From the NCBI RefSeq assembly GCF_028898845.1, contig NZ_CP118574.1, positions 7,799,001-7,863,000 of the forward strand: DNA of 64,000 nucleotides. The letters are read 5' to 3'. The notes below the pieces were generated by a model. The model searched no databases, had not been told where the DNA came from, and saw only the letters and a list, made by a program, of their open reading frames with translations. Source of the stretch: Streptomyces sp. WZ-12. GTDB lineage: Bacteria; Actinomycetota; Actinomycetes; Streptomycetales; Streptomycetaceae. The number at the start of each line of letters is the position of its first letter. The stretch's first letter is position 1. Made by a program: the position numbers and the translations under genes. Shown one piece after another: positions 61,262-64,000 of this stretch.

Positions 61262-62224
61262 ATGTCCGTCGTGACAGCCGAACCCACCGCGTCGGACCAG
61301 GCCCGCGCGGCCCGGGAGGTATACCGGGACGTACTGGTGGAGTTGGTCGGCGAGGACGAACGCTATGTGTGCCTGGACAGCGACACCGGTCTGTTCTCCG
61401 CCACCTCATGGGGCGAGGCCGCGCGGCGGTACCTCAACCTCGGTATCGCGGAACAGAACCTGATGGGTGTGGCGGCGGGACTGGCCAGGTCCGGCCGGAT
61501 TCCCTTCGTCAACACCATGGCGACCTTCGCCGCCACCCGCGCGTTGGAAGCGGTGAAACTCGACATCGCCTGGAACGACCTGCCGGTGCGGATCGTCGCC
61601 ACCCACGGCGGGCTCTCCGCCGGCCATCTCGGTTCCACCCACCATGCGTTGGAAGACCTCGCCATCATGCGGATGCTGCCCCACATGACGGTGCTGGTAC
61701 CCGCGGACGGCCCCGCCACCGAGAGCCTGGTCCGAGCCGGCGCGGAGCTGCCGGGACCGGTGTACCTGCGCCTCGGGCGCGGCGCGACGCCGGCCCTGGC
61801 GTCGCCGGAGCCGGTGCGGATCGGGGTCGCGCAGTCCTTGCGCCGGGGAACCGACGTGACGCTGATCGCCACCGGACCGTATCCCGTGCTCACCGCGGTC
61901 GAGACCGCCGACGAACTGGCCGGTGCCGGAATCGACGTGGCCGTGCTCAACATGCACACGGTCAAACCGCTCGATCAGGAGGCGATCGTCACGGCCGCCA
62001 CCCGCACGCGCGGGATCGTCACCATCGAGGAACACTGGGCGGCCGGGGGCCTCGGATCCGCGGTGGCCGAGGTCGTGGCCGGCCTGGGTGTCGGCTGTCC
62101 GGTGCGGCGGGTGGCGGTGGACGATCGGTTCGCCGCCGGTACCGGCGGACACCGTCATCTCCTGGCGCGCAACGGGATTTCCGGCGCGACGGTGATGGAG
62201 CAGGTGCGACGGCTGCTGGCCTGA
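61262..62224 (+). CDS. Transketolase C-terminal (Pyr) subunit
   Basis: ATG 61262 after ACGGAGACGAC gives 320 aa. The pyrimidine-domain catalytic Glu is in YLNLGIAEQNLMGVAAGLAR. Next come TMATFAATRALEAVKLDIAW, AGHLGSTHHALEDLAIMRML and the C-terminal domain VTIEEHWAAGGLGSAVAEV. It completes the split transketolase with the preceding gene; together they are as long as one chain of the usual enzyme. The donor ketose is not predictable. Confidence 0.92.
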   Translation: MSVVTAEPTASDQARAAREVYRDVLVELVGEDERYVCLDSDTGLFSATSWGEAARRYLNLGIAEQNLMGVAAGLARSGRIPFVNTMATFAATRALEAVKLDIAWNDLPVRIVATHGGLSAGHLGSTHHALEDLAIMRMLPHMTVLVPADGPATESLVRAGAELPGPVYLRLGRGATPALASPEPVRIGVAQSLRRGTDVTLIATGPYPVLTAVETADELAGAGIDVAVLNMHTVKPLDQEAIVTAATRTRGIVTIEEHWAAGGLGSAVAEVVAGLGVGCPVRRVAVDDRFAAGTGGHRHLLARNGISGATVMEQVRRLLA

Positions 62225-62240
62225 ACCGGCGCCGTCGAGG

Positions 62241-63632
62241 TCATCGACCGTGGAACGCCGTGGACCACTCGGCGTCGGCGATCTCCGAGGCGCGTTCCCA
62301 ATGTGGCGTGTAGGCCGCCGTCGTGGCGACGGCGGCCAGCGCGTCGCGGTGCTGCCAGACCTTCTCGAACGCGTCGGCGTACCTGGCGAGCAACGGCCCC
62401 GACTCCGGGTGCAGGTGCGCCTTCTGAAGGGTGAAGGAGTCGTCGAGGACCCGCAGGGTGGCCGGGAAGTCCTCGGCGCGGTAGGGGCGGGCCACGACGC
62501 CGGGCAGCGCCCACGGGTAGCCGCCGAACCCACGCCGTTCGGTGAACACCCGCTGCGCGGGCAGCGGTTGGAGCTGGTAGGGCGCGGCGGGCACCCCTTC
62601 GGCACGCAAGGCTCGCTGTACGACGGCGCGCAGCGGGCCCGCGAACTCGTCGGCCAGCCCGAAGGCGGCGGGGTTCACCCGGAAGCGCAGGATGTGCCAG
62701 GCATGGGTGCGATCGCGTGGGACCTCGGGCACCAGGAAGCCGGGGTACGCGGCCAGTCGTCCCAGCAGTCGGCGGACGTTCTCCTCGCGGACGGCCGCTT
62801 CGGCGGGGAACCGCGTGAGGCGGCTCCGGGTGAAGGCCGCCTGTATCGCGTTCGGTTTGCAGTTCCAGCCCAACAGATGGGCGACGTAGCTGCGTTCGCC
62901 GTTGGCCGGGATGAGTTCGCCGAACTGCCGCAGCATGGTCGCCCTCGTCGCCAGGTCCGCGTCATCGGTCGTGATCAGGCCGCCCTCGCCACAAGTGGCC
63001 AGATTCTTGCTGACGTTGAGGCTGAACGTGTTCACGGCGCCGATCGAGCCCACGGCCCGGCCCTGGTACCGGGCGCCGTGCGCCTGCGCGGCGTCCTCGA
63101 CCACGGCGACCCCGTGCCGGTCGGCGATCGCGGTGATCCGGTCCAAGTCGGCGGGCAGACCGTGCAGATGGACCACGACGATCGCCTTGGTGCGGGGCGT
63201 GATCGCGGCTTCGAGCGCCGTGGGGTCCAGGTTGAACGTGGCGGGGTCGATGTCCACGAATACCGGCATGGCCATGAGGTGCAGCGGAGCGGTGGCGCTG
63301 CCGATGAAGCTCAAGGCGGGCACGATGACCTCGTCACCGGCCCCCACGCCCACGGCGCTCAGCGCGACCGACAGCGCGGCGGTTCCGTTGCTCACCGCCA
63401 CGCAGTGCTCCGTGCCGACGTGCCGCGCCCACTCCCGCTCCAGCCCCGCGATCTCCTGCTCTCCCGACGAGGCGGAGGTGAACCGGCCGGACCGCAGCAC
63501 CCGTTGGACCGCCTGCTCGTCCTCCTCGGTCACCAACGGCCAGGGCCTGATCCGGAGTTCCCTGGGCACGGCTCGCTCGCCGCCGAACATCGCAAGGTCG
63601 ACCGCCGACCGGGTCGGTTGCTGGATTGTCAC
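62241..63632 (-). CDS. DegT/DnrJ/EryC1/StrS-family aminotransferase
   Basis: This 463-aa PLP enzyme starts at 63632 (MTIQQPTRSAVDLAMFGGER). It shows AVSNGTAALSVALSAVGVGA, PALSFIGSATAPLHLMAMPV, VVEDAAQAHGARYQGRAVGS with the PLP-pairing Asp, and FSLNVSKNLATCGEGGLITT with the PLP Lys. It is longer than the usual 370-400 aa because of a C-terminal extension (about 400-463). Lying opposite the transketolase genes, it is the obvious candidate to aminate the ketone left by C2 transfer, giving a diamino-dihydroxy acid. It is convergent with the transketolase gene and divergent from the carrier gene at the window end. Confidence 0.9.
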   Translation of the reverse strand: MTIQQPTRSAVDLAMFGGERAVPRELRIRPWPLVTEEDEQAVQRVLRSGRFTSASSGEQEIAGLEREWARHVGTEHCVAVSNGTAALSVALSAVGVGAGDEVIVPALSFIGSATAPLHLMAMPVFVDIDPATFNLDPTALEAAITPRTKAIVVVHLHGLPADLDRITAIADRHGVAVVEDAAQAHGARYQGRAVGSIGAVNTFSLNVSKNLATCGEGGLITTDDADLATRATMLRQFGELIPANGERSYVAHLLGWNCKPNAIQAAFTRSRLTRFPAEAAVREENVRRLLGRLAAYPGFLVPEVPRDRTHAWHILRFRVNPAAFGLADEFAGPLRAVVQRALRAEGVPAAPYQLQPLPAQRVFTERRGFGGYPWALPGVVARPYRAEDFPATLRVLDDSFTLQKAHLHPESGPLLARYADAFEKVWQHRDALAAVATTAAYTPHWERASEIADAEWSTAFHGR

Positions 63633-63841
63633 CGTTAAGCCTCTTCTCGATGTGATTCCGTACGGACGTCGCGCCTGTCAGTGTCGGCGTGCGCCGTCGC
63701 GTCCGGCGGCAATCGCACCGGCAGTTCACCCGCCCTCCTTTGTGGTCCTCCCTCGGATTGCCGCTGTGACTGCCGCTGGTGGCGGCCGCCGCTCGATAGC
63801 TTCGTTCTCGATTCCAGACCGGACTCGGAATGAGGGAATAC

Positions 63842-64000
63842 GTGACCAGCCCTTTCGACGGACCGAATTCGAGTGTGGCCGGGCGAAATCCGGTCACCCG
63901 GCACCAGCGCGTCCTCTGCGAACTGGTGGCCGACGTGCTCCGGTTGAGCAACGTGGGGCTCGATGACGGCTTCGTGGCGCTCGGCGGAGACAGCATCATC
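63842..64000 (+). CDS. Peptidyl/acyl carrier domain protein (NRPS-type), partial
   Basis: GTG 63842 has GAGGGA five bases upstream; in-frame ATG 63830 is the alternative. Only the first 53 codons are in the window: SSVAGRNPVTRHQRVLCELV, ADVLRLSNVGLDDGFVALGG, DSII. The LGGDSI signature carries the phosphopantetheine Ser. The start is very close to the carrier domain, so it is a stand-alone carrier or the N-terminus of an NRPS that begins with one. It links the AmCP-made amino acid to thiotemplate assembly beyond the right edge. Confidence 0.88.
   Translation, partial: MTSPFDGPNSSVAGRNPVTRHQRVLCELVADVLRLSNVGLDDGFVALGGDSII

Overview
The window looks like a Streptomyces or close relative chromosome. 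It has very high GC with codon third positions almost all G or C, GTG and TTG starts, many 4-bp ATGA/GTGA overlaps, and typical streptomycete families (TipA-like MerR, asparaginase II/aspartase, Replic_Relax, DUF5993, DUF6381, DUF6328). A TTA leucine codon occurs in one biosynthetic gene. I saw no rRNA, tRNA, CRISPR array or intact insertion sequence.

Left part (1-5.7 kb): a MacB-type export operon (lipoprotein, membrane-fusion protein, ATPase, permease running off the edge) diverges from an OmpR-type two-component system. Four 11-bp-phased repeats lie between them. From 5.7 to 8 kb is debris of an integrative element, including a Replic_Relax C-terminus interrupted by TGA. From 8 to 13.7 kb is a redox locus: a TDT transporter with cytochrome bd oxidase (cydA, cydB), a divergent LysR regulator, then DUF5993 and DsbB. 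The same 17-bp palindrome sits before both transcription units. From 13.8 to 15.25 kb is recombination debris: a possible lasso B2-like tail, a frameshifted isoaspartyl-methyltransferase-like gene, and the 3' end of an APC permease.

Middle part (15.3-51 kb): mostly housekeeping and accessory metabolism. It includes a nitrilase-family amidohydrolase; a GntR-asparaginase-aspartase operon; a long GAPDH; a TipA-like regulator; secreted amidase and adenosine deaminase; GNAT; a PLP decarboxylase; an alpha/beta hydrolase with a divergent LysR; a CitA/DcuS-type two-component pair divergent from an SsuABC/TauABC-like ABC importer; a coupled serine protease and M15-like lipoprotein; small stress-type proteins; and a ClpB/ClpC-type ATPase. 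A decayed patch with WXG100-like traces and a strong intrinsic terminator follows, then an orphan P450, an M64 metallopeptidase, an SGNH hydrolase and a TetR regulator with its palindrome.

Right part (51-64 kb): a MarR-MFS pair with a perfect operator, an unrecognised 365-aa protein, an XRE plus P-loop ATPase regulator, and then the most interesting segment. This is the left part of a secondary-metabolite cluster built on an amino-group carrier protein (AmCP, LysW-like). A 54-aa carrier ending in EDWGE is followed, almost without gaps, by an ATP-grasp ligase, an ArgC/LysY-like reductase, an ArgB/LysZ-like kinase, a LysK-like M20 hydrolase and a split transketolase. A DegT/StrS aminotransferase lies on the other strand, and an NRPS-type carrier domain starts at the window edge. 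By analogy with the vazabitide, azinomycin and ficellomycin pathways, this set should convert carrier-bound glutamate to a 2,6-diamino-5,7-dihydroxyheptanoate-type amino acid, which NRPS enzymes beyond the edge would then use.
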